Assembly: GCA_903925075.1 (NCBI GenBank) | Contig: CAIYDQ010000234.1 | Span: 1 to 32,208 of the forward strand | Origin: an uncultured Geobacter sp. | Lineage (GTDB): Bacteria > Desulfobacterota > Desulfuromonadia > Geobacterales > Geobacteraceae | Length of the DNA stretch: 32,208 bases | Reading direction: 5' to 3' | Shown: positions 16,689 through 25,521 of the stretch, in pieces | Position numbering within the stretch: the first letter of the stretch is position 1 | Layout of the letters: each line of letters starts with the position of its first letter | Made by a program: the position numbers and the translations under genes | The notes under the pieces: model-generated | The model's database searches: none | Told to the model about the DNA's origin: nothing | Seen by the model: only the letters and a program-made list of their open reading frames with translations

Positions 16689-17975
16689 ATGATTGATTGG
16701 GTCTTCATAATCCTGACGCTACTCTTAGCGTACATTTACTGCGGCTATCCGGCGCTGCTATTTTTGCTGGCGAGGGTGATGCCGCGCAGCCACCGTTACG
16801 ATGAACTGCATGTGCCGGAGCTGACGTTTATAATATCGGCCCACAACGAAGAAGAGGTGATCGGAGCGAAGCTGGAAAACGCCCTGGAGATGGATTATCC
16901 GTCGGGGAAATTCACGGTCATGGTGGTTTCCGACGGCTCCAGCGACCGGACCGACGAGATCGTCCGCAGTTTCGCTGACCGGGGAGTCATCCTGACCCGC
17001 CCGGCGGAGCGGCGAGGTAAGACCGCCGGCCTCAATCTTGCGCTGGCCGGCGTGAAGAGCGAACTGGTCGTCTTCTCCGATGCCAATGCGATGTACGACC
17101 GCTTTGCCCTCCGAGCACTGGTCCGGCACTTCGCCGATGAGCATGTCGGGTATGTGGTCGGCCACGCCCGTTACCAAAGCGCCGCAACTACGGCGGCCGG
17201 CAGCAGCGAAGGCGCCTATTGGAATGTAGAGGTAAAGATGAAGCAGTGGGAATCCGAATTTTCCTCGGTGGTGGGCGGGGATGGCGCGATCTACGCCATC
17301 CGCAGCCATCTCTACCAGCCGCTGCAGGAGACCGATATCAACGATTTCGTCAACCCGCTCCAGATCGTGGCTAAGGGATACCGGGGTGTCTTCGATGCCG
17401 AGGCCTGGTGTACGGAAAAGCCGGCCGGCCTCTTTGAAAAAGAATTTTCACGGAAAGTTCGCATCGCCAACCGGAGCTTCAACGGGTTCCTGCGGGTACC
17501 GGACGCCGGCAACCCGCTGAAGGTTGGCAGGTTTGCCTGGCAGCTGGTTTCGCATAAGTTGCTCCGCTGGTTCTCGCCGTTCATCCTTTGTCTGCATCTA
17601 GTCGCCGCTCTGGTCGTTGCTGGCCTGCGGCGGCCCACGGGCCTGTTGGCGCTGGTTTTTGTCCTTTTCTACGGGATCCTTGCCGCGCTGGCGCTGGCCG
17701 GGTGGTCTCTGGACAAGCGCGGGTTGCCGGGCCGGATCTTCTCTTTCGCCTACTATTTCGTGCTGATGAACGTGGCGTCGGCGGCCGGCATCCTGCTGCG
17801 GCTCAGAGGAACGGTCATCTCCACTTGGGAGACAGTTCGGGAAAACTCCCAGCGTCGTAGCCTGCCGTCAAACGTCATCGCGTTGTTCCTGATCGGTGTA
17901 ATCTCGGTGGTTGCGATCAGGATAGTTTCCATTCTCAGTGATTATCTGCCGTTTATTCAGGCTTGGCATACATAA
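16689..17975 (+). CDS. membrane glycosyltransferase family 2
   Basis: The 428-residue protein starts with a membrane segment (WVFIILTLLLAYIYCGYPAL, residues 4-23), then a cytoplasmic GT-A domain: LTFIISAHNEEEVIGAKL, VMVVSDGSSDRTDEIV, VFSDANAMYD as the metal-binding site near residue 135, and ETDINDF as the catalytic-base position. KVRIANRSF occupies the place of QxxRW. Three to four hydrophobic segments follow from about residue 300, with a last one near the C-terminus. This is the layout of processive or chain-adding enzymes related to NodC/BcsA, though the Q/RW motif is imperfect, so a single-sugar transferase is equally possible. AAGGA ends 3 bases before ATG 16689, a rather tight spacing. 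Confidence 0.88.
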   Translation: MIDWVFIILTLLLAYIYCGYPALLFLLARVMPRSHRYDELHVPELTFIISAHNEEEVIGAKLENALEMDYPSGKFTVMVVSDGSSDRTDEIVRSFADRGVILTRPAERRGKTAGLNLALAGVKSELVVFSDANAMYDRFALRALVRHFADEHVGYVVGHARYQSAATTAAGSSEGAYWNVEVKMKQWESEFSSVVGGDGAIYAIRSHLYQPLQETDINDFVNPLQIVAKGYRGVFDAEAWCTEKPAGLFEKEFSRKVRIANRSFNGFLRVPDAGNPLKVGRFAWQLVSHKLLRWFSPFILCLHLVAALVVAGLRRPTGLLALVFVLFYGILAALALAGWSLDKRGLPGRIFSFAYYFVLMNVASAAGILLRLRGTVISTWETVRENSQRRSLPSNVIALFLIGVISVVAIRIVSILSDYLPFIQAWHT

Positions 17976-18035
17976 ACCCTCTATCGGTAGTTGACCGAGC
18001 TCCCCCAAGATTGCCTGGCGCGAGGTGCCACGAAA

Positions 18036-19931
18036 ATGTGCGGAATAGCCGGATTTACACGCTCCTGCGCGCCGGGAGCGGACGAAAAAACCTTGCAGCG
18101 GATGGGGGAGGCCATGCTGCACCGCGGCCCCGACGCCGGTGGCATATTTATCGACCAACTGGTCGGCCTGGCCCACCGGCGCTTGAGCATCATCGATCTG
18201 TCCCCGCAGGGAAACCAGCCGATGTTTTCCGGCGACGGCAGATACGTCATCGTCTTTAACGGCGAAATCTACAATTTTCTCGAACTGCGCGGTGAACTGG
18301 AAAAAAAAGGGTGCTCGTTCAGAAGCCGCACCGATACCGAGGTAATTCTGGCCCTGTATGCCTTGGAAGGGGCCGGCTGCCTGGCGAGGCTCAACGGGAT
18401 GTTTGCCTTTGCCATCTGGGACCGGGAAACAGGTACGCTTTTCCTGGCTCGGGACAGGATCGGCAAGAAGCCGCTCTATTATTATCATGGCGGCTCGGAT
18501 CGGGTGGCCTTCGCTTCCGAGATCAAGCCGATGCTCCATCTGCCGGGTGTCATGCGGGAACTTGAGCCGACGGCGCTTGCCGATTATCTGAAGTATCTCT
18601 ATATCCCGGCTCCGAAGTCGATTTTCAAGGGGATATGCAAGCTTCCAGCCGGCCATTACCTGGAGCTGCGGATCGGATCGGCGCCCCGGGTCGTCGAGTA
18701 CTGGGACGTCGATTTCTCCAGCAGGACCGAATGTGCGGGCGAGAACCAGGCGGCTGAAGAACTTCTCGAACTGATCGACCGTAGTACCGCCTGCCGGATG
18801 ATCGCCGATGTTCCTCTTGGAGCGTTCCTGAGCGGTGGCATCGACTCGAGCGCCGTGGTAGCGCTCATGGCGCGCACCTCGACCGCTCCGGTAAAAACCT
18901 GCTCCATCGGCTTCGCGGACAAGAGGCATGATGAGACCCCCTATGCCCGCGACATCGCCGCGATGTTTCACACCGACCATGCCGAGTATCGCGTCGGGGA
19001 TGACTTGGCAGCGACGGCCACGCTGCTGCCGCGGTTTTTCGACGAGCCCTTTGCCGATTCGTCAGCCGTGCCTACCTTCCACGTCTCTCGTCTGGCCCGC
19101 CGCACCGTCACCGTGGCACTTGCCGGGGACGGCGGCGACGAGAACTTCGGCGGGTATGAAAAATACGGCACCGAACTGCTGGAAGACCGGGCCCGGCGCT
19201 TTGTTCCCCGTCTCCTGCTGAAGGCGGTAAACGGCGTTGCCCGCGGTCGCCGCGGCACCCTCATGCGCAAGGCCCATTCTCTTTCTCGGAGCGCCCTGGC
19301 TGACCCCGGCCGGGCGTTCTACGGGACCAACAGTTTCATCGACGACGACGCTCTGGAACGGCTTCTTTCTCCCCGGATGGTGGCGGAGTGCCGCGGGTAC
19401 GATCCGGCGCAGCACACCCTCAAATACTGGGACAAGATGCGCGGAGCGGACCATCTGACCTGCATGCTCTACACGGACATCAAGACCTACCTCCCCGGGG
19501 ACATATTGGTCAAGGTGGACCGGATGAGCATGGCTCACTCCCTGGAGGTCAGGGCGCCGCTGCTCGATTACCGGATCGTCGAGTTTGCCGCTTCCCTTCC
19601 GAGCAGCTGGAAGATCAAGGGGAACATCAAGAAGCACATCCTGAAGCAGGCGTTTGGCGGAAAACTTCCCGACGGTATCCTGCACCGACGCAAGCATGGT
19701 TTCACCGTGCCGCTTGACGCCTGGTTCCGCCTCGACCTCTGCCGCCTGACGGAGCAGTGCCTGCTCGAGAACCCTGCGCTGGGGAGCTATTTCTCGGTGC
19801 TTGAGATGCGCCGTATCTTTGATGAGCACCGCGCAGGACGGGCAAATCACGGAACACTGCTCTGGAGTCTGCTCTCATTTGCCCTTTGGCACAGGGAATA
19901 CCTGGAGGGGGTGACATGCTCGATCACCTGA
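18036..19931 (+). CDS. asparagine-synthase-type amidotransferase, XrtA/PEP-CTERM system-associated
   Basis: The 631-residue protein has an N-terminal class II glutaminase domain beginning MCGIAGF, where Cys2 is the nucleophile, with LHRGPD, RRLSIIDLS and VFNGEIYNF in order. The C-terminal synthetase domain carries the ATP pyrophosphatase loop LSGGIDSS (about residues 265-272), then AGDGGDENFGGY and VKVDRMSMAHSLEVRAPLLD. All key residues are present, so it should be active. In XrtA loci this branch is thought to amidate a sugar acid or similar group of the exopolysaccharide; that role is family inference. ATG 18036 is required for Cys2; the frame opens at 17991 but that would bury the cysteine. 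It overlaps the next gene by 16 bases. Confidence 0.93.
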   Translation: MCGIAGFTRSCAPGADEKTLQRMGEAMLHRGPDAGGIFIDQLVGLAHRRLSIIDLSPQGNQPMFSGDGRYVIVFNGEIYNFLELRGELEKKGCSFRSRTDTEVILALYALEGAGCLARLNGMFAFAIWDRETGTLFLARDRIGKKPLYYYHGGSDRVAFASEIKPMLHLPGVMRELEPTALADYLKYLYIPAPKSIFKGICKLPAGHYLELRIGSAPRVVEYWDVDFSSRTECAGENQAAEELLELIDRSTACRMIADVPLGAFLSGGIDSSAVVALMARTSTAPVKTCSIGFADKRHDETPYARDIAAMFHTDHAEYRVGDDLAATATLLPRFFDEPFADSSAVPTFHVSRLARRTVTVALAGDGGDENFGGYEKYGTELLEDRARRFVPRLLLKAVNGVARGRRGTLMRKAHSLSRSALADPGRAFYGTNSFIDDDALERLLSPRMVAECRGYDPAQHTLKYWDKMRGADHLTCMLYTDIKTYLPGDILVKVDRMSMAHSLEVRAPLLDYRIVEFAASLPSSWKIKGNIKKHILKQAFGGKLPDGILHRRKHGFTVPLDAWFRLDLCRLTEQCLLENPALGSYFSVLEMRRIFDEHRAGRANHGTLLWSLLSFALWHREYLEGVTCSIT

Positions 19932-21658
19932 AAGCGGACCTAAAGCGTCTCAGCGCCTCAGGGAAACCGTCCTTGAGGACACTGGCGGCGGGCCTCATGT
20001 CCCAGGGGTTCCAGGCCATTCTCGTCTATCGTTTTTTCCACTGGCTGCAGCTACGGGGGCTCTCGGGCCAGCCGCTGCGCTTTGTCTGCGAACGGTTCAT
20101 CGAGATCACCACCGGCATTTCCATCCCTGCCCGTTGCCGGATCGGCAAGGGGATGCGGATCCACCACTTCGGCTGCATCATCTTCCATCCCAGCGTCGAA
20201 ATAGGCGAGAACTGCACCCTCTACCAGGGGGTCACCATCGGCGACCGGGGCGGAACGGGGGGGGCGGCCAAGCTCGGCGACAACGTGCTGATCGGTGCGG
20301 GGGCAAAAGTGATCGGCCCCATCGTCATTGGCAATAACTGCATCGTCGGGGCGAACGCGGTGGTGACCAAGGACATGCCGGCCGACACCGTGGCGGTCGG
20401 CTCACCCTGCATTTTCAAGCCGCGTACCGATCAGGCGCCGCCGCTGCGGCCCGCAGCCATCCCGCGGGTCATGGACCTGCGCGGCACCTACAAGGGGGGA
20501 GGCGGCCCGGACAAGACGGTGCTGAACACCGCGGCCCAGCACGATCCGGAGCGGGTACACGTCCTGGTTACCTACCTTCGTCAACCCCATGACCACGAGT
20601 TCCAGATTCCCGAGATGGCACGGCGTCTGGGGATCAACTATGTCGACGTCCCTGACGGCAGTACATTGGACCGGGCCTGTCTGCGGGAGCTTAAACGGCT
20701 CCTGCGGGAACATCGACTCACGCTGGTCCATGCCCATGACGACAAGACTCTGCTCTACGCGTGGCTGCTCAAGCTGACGACCCCGGGCCTGCATATCATG
20801 TACACCTGTCATTCCCATGCGGCGTACCGTCGGGAGGAGTTCGCGGGGCTCAAGCCCTACCTTGCCTTCAAGGTGCGCCAACGGATACAGATCTCCTTGA
20901 TGCGGCGCTGCCTCAACCCGGTCATCACGGTGTCGCAGGACACCAAGAAACGGCTGGTGGCCAATGGGCTGGACGAGAAAAAGGTGGCTGTGCTCCACAA
21001 CGGCATCGATCTCGATTTCTGGCGCCGCGACGCGGCACGACCCGTTCTCAGGGAGGAACTCGGCCTAGCACCCGGCGGCTTTCTGGTGGGAACCGTGGCG
21101 CGCATCACCTACGACAAGGACCTGCCCACCTTTTATCGCGTGGCCGAGGATGTGGCCCGGCTCCACGACAACGTCACTTTCGTGATCGTGGGAGACGGCT
21201 ACGGCGATGAGTTGCCCAAGGCCCGCGCCGAGGTGGCACGGCGGGGGCTGGGTCGGTTGGTGCGTTTCACCGGCCACCGCAACGATCTGCTCGATGTTTA
21301 CGCATCCTTCGATCTGTTCCTGATGACCTCGCTAACCGAAGGGCTGCCCAATACCCTCCTGGAAGCCATGGCCCTGGGGATTCCTTCGGTGTCCACCGCA
21401 GTGGGAGGGGTCCCGGAGTTGCTCGAACACGGCAGGGAGGGGTTGCTCGCGCCGATCGGCGATGCCCAAGGGCTGGCATCGGCAATCACACGTCTTATTC
21501 ACGATCCGGTACTGCTCCGCCAATTTGGGGTCGCCTGCCGGCAACGGATCGAAAGAGAGTTCTCCTTCTCGCGGCGCGTGCGGCTCATGGAACATTACTA
21601 TCACTGGTTTGCCGGAAGCGGGCCGCGTCCGGTGCCGGCAGCGAAGGACCAGCCATGA
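19916..21658 (+). CDS. serine acetyltransferase-like / glycosyltransferase family 4 fusion
   Basis: One 580-residue frame joins two enzymes. Residues 1-165 resemble CysE-type O-acetyltransferases: an alpha-helical start, then left-handed beta-helix repeats (GMRIHHFGCIIFHPSVEIG, CTLYQGVTIGDRGGTGG, VLIGAGAKVIGPIVIG, CIVGANAVVTKDMP). Residues about 185-575 are a complete GT4: RGTYKGGGGPDKTVLN, VITVSQDTKKRLV, VAVLHNGIDLDFW, GTVARITYDKDLPTF, and SLTEGLPNTLLEAMALGIPSV with the sugar-binding Glu. ATG 19916 follows GGAGGGGG (19904-19911). The acetyl acceptor is probably a sugar, not serine, since the partner domain adds sugars; this is inference. An 8-G run lies within the acetyltransferase part. The stop overlaps the next start (ATGA). 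Confidence 0.9.
   Translation: MLDHLKADLKRLSASGKPSLRTLAAGLMSQGFQAILVYRFFHWLQLRGLSGQPLRFVCERFIEITTGISIPARCRIGKGMRIHHFGCIIFHPSVEIGENCTLYQGVTIGDRGGTGGAAKLGDNVLIGAGAKVIGPIVIGNNCIVGANAVVTKDMPADTVAVGSPCIFKPRTDQAPPLRPAAIPRVMDLRGTYKGGGGPDKTVLNTAAQHDPERVHVLVTYLRQPHDHEFQIPEMARRLGINYVDVPDGSTLDRACLRELKRLLREHRLTLVHAHDDKTLLYAWLLKLTTPGLHIMYTCHSHAAYRREEFAGLKPYLAFKVRQRIQISLMRRCLNPVITVSQDTKKRLVANGLDEKKVAVLHNGIDLDFWRRDAARPVLREELGLAPGGFLVGTVARITYDKDLPTFYRVAEDVARLHDNVTFVIVGDGYGDELPKARAEVARRGLGRLVRFTGHRNDLLDVYASFDLFLMTSLTEGLPNTLLEAMALGIPSVSTAVGGVPELLEHGREGLLAPIGDAQGLASAITRLIHDPVLLRQFGVACRQRIEREFSFSRRVRLMEHYYHWFAGSGPRPVPAAKDQP
20257..20264 (+). repeat. G8 homopolymer inside the acetyltransferase domain
   Basis: Eight consecutive G residues span the codons for Thr-Gly-Gly-Ala. 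A one-base slip would break the fusion gene. Listed because homopolymers of this length can vary between cells. Confidence 0.6.
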
Positions 21659-24270
21659 CACGCCAGCCGATCGACAAGGAAATAATTCTCAGCGAAGCCA
21701 TCGGGGTGCCCCGCGTCGGGGAATGGGTTCGGGTGGGGGTCCCCTTTGGGAAAGGGGAGCTGGAAGGCGTCGGGAACCTCCTGGTGCTGTCTCCTGGAGA
21801 GGAGGCGCTGCCGGTTCAGGCGGTTCCCCTGAACCGATGGCGGGACGGTTCGGTCAAATGGCTGCTGGTCGACTTCGCCGCCACGGTGCCGGCACGGGAG
21901 CAGGCCAGCTACCGTCTGGTTACCAGGGCAAAGTGGGAACCGCCTCGTCATCCTGAAATCGGCGTCGCCGTCGGAGACGATGCCTGCCAGGTGGATACCG
22001 GCGCGGCCCTTTTCTCTATCGATGCCACCGAATTTCGCCCGTTTGCCCGGGTCCGGAAGGCCGACGGCGAGCTGCTGAACACGCCGGGAAGCTGCACCAT
22101 GTTGACGGCGGACCAGCAAAGGTTGCCAGCCCAGGTGCAATCCATCAAGCTGGAGGCGCAAGGACCGTTGCGGGCCGTGGTCGCGGTTCGGGGGCGCTTT
22201 GCCTGGAGGGGGGAAGAGATCGCTCGATTCTCCAGCAGGCTTTACTTTGCTGCGGGGAGCAGTTGCGTTCGGCTTGACTTCACCATCCATAACCCTCGTC
22301 CGGCGCGGCATCGCGGCGGTTTCTGGGATCTGGGGGACCCGAGCTCCCTGTTTTTTCACGAACTGGTCCTGGATTTCGGTTTGCCGGCGGGCCGAGTCAG
22401 GCAGGTCCAGTGCTCTCCAGAATCCGGGGAGCCGCCGATCCGCTGCGATGGGAGCGCGGCTACTCTTTGGTTGCACCAGCAGTCGAGCGGCGGCGTGAAC
22501 TGGCTCAGCCCGGCTCACCGCAACTGGGAGGGGAGGGTGCCGTTTACCCGGCGGGGTTACCGAGCCGGCGTCGGCGCGCGGGAACTCCCCGGCGGACTGC
22601 GAGCGACTCCCGTCATCTGGTGCGGTTGCGGCGCCTCCGGAGTTGCTGCGGTACTGCCCCGCTTCTGGCAGGAGTTTCCAAAGGCCCTGGAAGCGGGGCG
22701 CGACAATTTGAAAATCGCCCTGTTTCCCGGCTGCGGCTCCGATCTCCATGAATTGCAGGGGGGAGAACAGAAAACCCACACAATTCATTTGGATTTCGAC
22801 ACCTCTCCGGAGGGCCTGGAATGGGCCCGCGCTCCGCTTTGGGCGGCGCCGTCTCCCGAGGTCGTGCGACGGGCAGGGGTGATCGCCGATCTCCCCGGGC
22901 GTAACGATGAAGAGGGCGTGAAAAGCCTGATCGAGCGGTTTATCACCGGACCGGAGGAGTTCCTGCGCAAGCGCGAAGCCGTGGACGAGTACGGCTGGCG
23001 CAATTTCGGGGAACTCTACGCCGACCACGAGGCGGTGGGTCACCAGGGGCCGGAGCCGCTCGTCTCCCACTACAACAACCAGTACGACCCCTGTGCCGGC
23101 ATGTACCGCCTGTCGCTGGCGACCGGACTTCCGCTGTGGGGCGAGCTAGCCGGCGACCTGGCGCGGCACCTGCTCGACATCGACCTCTACCATACCGACG
23201 ATGACCGCGAGGAATACAACCACGGCCTGTTCTGGCACACCGACCACTATCTGGCCGCCGGCCTCGCCACGCACCGTTCCTTTTCGCGGGAACAGGTCGG
23301 GGAGAGAGATCCAAGTTTTTGCGGCGGCGGCCCGGGGGCGCAGCACTGCTACACCACCGGGCTGATGCTCCACTATTTCCTGACCGGCGCGCCCGAGGCG
23401 CGCGACGCCGTGATCAGTCTGGCTCAATGGTGCCGCCTTTCGCTTACCGGCTCCCGAACCGTGCTGGCGGCGCTCTGGAAAAGCCGCGGCTATTTCTCGC
23501 TGTTGCGCTGTGCCGGCAATAATCCCTCGGTTTTTCCTCGTTTCCCGCTGACCCGGGGCACCGGCAACGCCGTCAACGCCTGCCTCGATGCTTTTGAGGT
23601 CGGCGCAGACCAGAAATTTCTTGATTGGGCGGAAGAGATGATTCGCGGCGCCGTTCACCCTGATGACGACATCGATGCCCGCAATCTTCTCGATGCAGAG
23701 GCCGCCTGGTCCTACACCGTGCTGCTGTCGGCCGTGGCCAAGTACCTCGAAAAGCACGAGGAGTTTGAGAGCTACGGCGCGGGCTACTGGTACGCCAGGG
23801 CGTGCCTGCAGGCGTATGCAACCTGGATGTGCCGCCATGAGTACCCCTATCTCGAAAAACCCGAGATTCTCGAGTATCCCAACGAAACCTGGCCGGCTCA
23901 AGACTTGAGGAAGAGCGTGATCCTCTTTGCCGCGGCCCGGCACGCAGCGCCCGAAGAACGCGAAATGTTCCTCGACCGGGCGCGTTTTTTCTATCATTCG
24001 GCAGGCGAGGAGTTGGCCCGCCGCCAGACGAGCAGCCTTACCCGACCGGTAGCGCTCATGCTGCAAAACGGCTGGGTAGGAACGCGGCTTGAAGAGGCTG
24101 TTTCCCGTCAATCGCTACATCAACGCACTGAATTTGAATTGGGCGCGCCGACGCCCTATCTTGATTTCTGGACAATGCTCAGGCGCATCGGTCTTGAGTT
24201 GGGGCAAGCCTTTCGGGACTCTTCTTTGCGGAAGGAAGTCGACTGGATAAAAGCAAGATTGAAAAAATAA
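21655..24270 (+). CDS. large RIFT-barrel, exo-rhamnogalacturonan-lyase-like protein (YetA/PcRGLX type)
   Basis: The 871-residue protein begins with a RIFT-barrel-like module (VPRVGEWVRVGVPFGKGEL and VPLNRWRDGSVKWLLVDF, residues 18-81). A long beta-rich part follows to about residue 400. From about residue 430 comes an alpha-helical domain that looks like an (alpha/alpha)6 barrel (WHTDHYLAAGLATHRS, CYTTGLMLHYFLTG, ARNLLDAEAAWSYTVLL). This order matches the YetA/PcRGLX lyase group, whose few studied members cleave rhamnogalacturonan; the match is by overall layout and I cannot confirm catalytic residues. There is no signal peptide, which is odd for a polysaccharide lyase. Overlap with the preceding fusion gene (ATGA) ties it to exopolysaccharide synthesis. 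It may act on a lipid-linked repeat in the cytoplasm or be exported by an unseen route. Confidence 0.7.
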   Translation: MTRQPIDKEIILSEAIGVPRVGEWVRVGVPFGKGELEGVGNLLVLSPGEEALPVQAVPLNRWRDGSVKWLLVDFAATVPAREQASYRLVTRAKWEPPRHPEIGVAVGDDACQVDTGAALFSIDATEFRPFARVRKADGELLNTPGSCTMLTADQQRLPAQVQSIKLEAQGPLRAVVAVRGRFAWRGEEIARFSSRLYFAAGSSCVRLDFTIHNPRPARHRGGFWDLGDPSSLFFHELVLDFGLPAGRVRQVQCSPESGEPPIRCDGSAATLWLHQQSSGGVNWLSPAHRNWEGRVPFTRRGYRAGVGARELPGGLRATPVIWCGCGASGVAAVLPRFWQEFPKALEAGRDNLKIALFPGCGSDLHELQGGEQKTHTIHLDFDTSPEGLEWARAPLWAAPSPEVVRRAGVIADLPGRNDEEGVKSLIERFITGPEEFLRKREAVDEYGWRNFGELYADHEAVGHQGPEPLVSHYNNQYDPCAGMYRLSLATGLPLWGELAGDLARHLLDIDLYHTDDDREEYNHGLFWHTDHYLAAGLATHRSFSREQVGERDPSFCGGGPGAQHCYTTGLMLHYFLTGAPEARDAVISLAQWCRLSLTGSRTVLAALWKSRGYFSLLRCAGNNPSVFPRFPLTRGTGNAVNACLDAFEVGADQKFLDWAEEMIRGAVHPDDDIDARNLLDAEAAWSYTVLLSAVAKYLEKHEEFESYGAGYWYARACLQAYATWMCRHEYPYLEKPEILEYPNETWPAQDLRKSVILFAAARHAAPEEREMFLDRARFFYHSAGEELARRQTSSLTRPVALMLQNGWVGTRLEEAVSRQSLHQRTEFELGAPTPYLDFWTMLRRIGLELGQAFRDSSLRKEVDWIKARLKK

Positions 24271-24360
24271 GCACTGTTTATTCACATTGGACCTTGCCGG
24301 CTTTGTCGCGGAGATACCCGCCTGCCGATATATTCACCACCTGAAAGGGACGAGTCGACT

Positions 24361-25521
24361 ATGCATGTTGCAAGCAGAATAAACGTAGTTCATATGACTC
24401 AATATCTCGATGTAGGCGGGTTGGAAACCTTTATAATGGAGTTGTGCTATAAAACACGAAAGGATCAATTCAACCTCAGTGTGCTGTGCCTGAACGGGTA
24501 TGATGAGAAGTACAAGATATATCTAGAAGGATGCGGTGTCGCTGTAAACCTGATTAGGAAGAAGAGCAAATGTGATGCGAGTTTTTTTTTAGAGGCGGCA
24601 AAATGGATCAAAAGAAACAATACTACGGTCATACATTCACACAGCGGCTGTTTTTTTTATAGCGCGGTTATTGCCAGGTTGGCAAATGCTGGAGGTTTGC
24701 TGCACACGGCCCACGGAATGCCGGTGAATTCCGGGCTGAGAACGGACATGGAAGATTTCATTTCCTGCGCATCGGCAAACCGGATAGTAGCTGTGTCGGA
24801 AGAAATCGCTGCGGACCTGCAAAATAGACAACCCTTTTTCAGGGACAAAATTGAAGTTATTACCAACGGCATAGATACCTCCAAGTTTTGTCCGGTTGAA
24901 CACCCCAATACAGTATTTGAGACTAAGGCTTTATACGGATTGCCTCAAACAAAGAAAATAATCGGTTCTGTCGGTCGACTTGAAAGTGTAAAAAATCACG
25001 CAATGTTGCTTAACGCCTGCGCCGAACTGGTTCATGTCTATCACGATGATTTTCACCTGGCCATTGTCGGTTGCGGCAGTGAGGAAGCCAGTTTAAGGAA
25101 TCATGCCGTCAACCTGGATATAGGTGAAAAGGTGTCTTTTTTGGGAATGCAGTACGATTTGCCAAAGCTATATCATGTGCTGGATGTCTTTGTTCTTTCA
25201 TCTTTGACTGAAGGGACCTCCATTTCGTTGCTTGAGGCCCAATCGTGCGGGATTCCGGCGGTAGTCACCGATGTCGGTGGAAATTCGCATGTCATAGCCG
25301 ATGGAGTCAACGGCTATCTCTGTCCGTCCGGCGATCCTGCGGCGATGGCGGCAAAGCTTGACCGTCTGTTAAATGACGATGCCGACCTCCTGCATATGAA
25401 AACCTCGGCCAGAAAAACCGTGGTGAGAGAGTTTAATATGGATCTGGTTGTGGAAAAATACCAGCGGATATATCGGGATATTGCGCAGGTTTCCTCCCCT
25501 TTGACAATGGGAAGGCCATGA
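24361..25521 (+). CDS. glycosyltransferase family 4, AT-rich
   Basis: The 386-residue GT-B enzyme starts INVVHMTQYLDVGGLETFIMEL, the standard GT4 opening. It continues with VIHSHSGCFFYSAVIARLA, IEVITNGIDTSKF, IIGSVGRLESVKNH and SSLTEGTSISLLEAQSCGIPAVVTDVGG, which includes the sugar-binding Glu. AAAGGGA (24344-24350) stands 10 bases before ATG 24361. Composition is unlike its neighbours: bases 24421-24480 hold 21 G or C, whereas bases 23101-23160 in the preceding gene hold 42. Two poly-T tracts (T9 and T8) lie inside the N-terminal domain. It may have arrived by transfer. The 90 bases upstream show no clear promoter or terminator. Confidence 0.9.
   Translation: MHVASRINVVHMTQYLDVGGLETFIMELCYKTRKDQFNLSVLCLNGYDEKYKIYLEGCGVAVNLIRKKSKCDASFFLEAAKWIKRNNTTVIHSHSGCFFYSAVIARLANAGGLLHTAHGMPVNSGLRTDMEDFISCASANRIVAVSEEIAADLQNRQPFFRDKIEVITNGIDTSKFCPVEHPNTVFETKALYGLPQTKKIIGSVGRLESVKNHAMLLNACAELVHVYHDDFHLAIVGCGSEEASLRNHAVNLDIGEKVSFLGMQYDLPKLYHVLDVFVLSSLTEGTSISLLEAQSCGIPAVVTDVGGNSHVIADGVNGYLCPSGDPAAMAAKLDRLLNDDADLLHMKTSARKTVVREFNMDLVVEKYQRIYRDIAQVSSPLTMGRP
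24582..24590 (+). repeat. T9 homopolymer inside the glycosyltransferase gene
   Basis: Nine consecutive T residues encode the Phe-Phe-Leu part of ASFFLEAA. Loss or gain of one T would end translation early. Confidence 0.6.
24651..24658 (+). repeat. T8 homopolymer inside the glycosyltransferase gene
   Basis: Eight consecutive T residues encode Cys-Phe-Phe-Tyr in SGCFFYSA. It lies 60 bases after the T9 tract of the same gene. Confidence 0.6.

Noticed and set aside
17868-18980. Minus-strand open frame of 370 codons
   Set aside because: It spans the end of the glycosyltransferase and the start of the amidotransferase on the other strand, and its translation is low in recognisable structure.
21601-23070. 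Minus-strand open frame of 489 codons
   Set aside because: It lies wholly opposite the well-supported lyase-like gene in high-GC sequence, where long antisense frames are common; its translation shows no family motifs.
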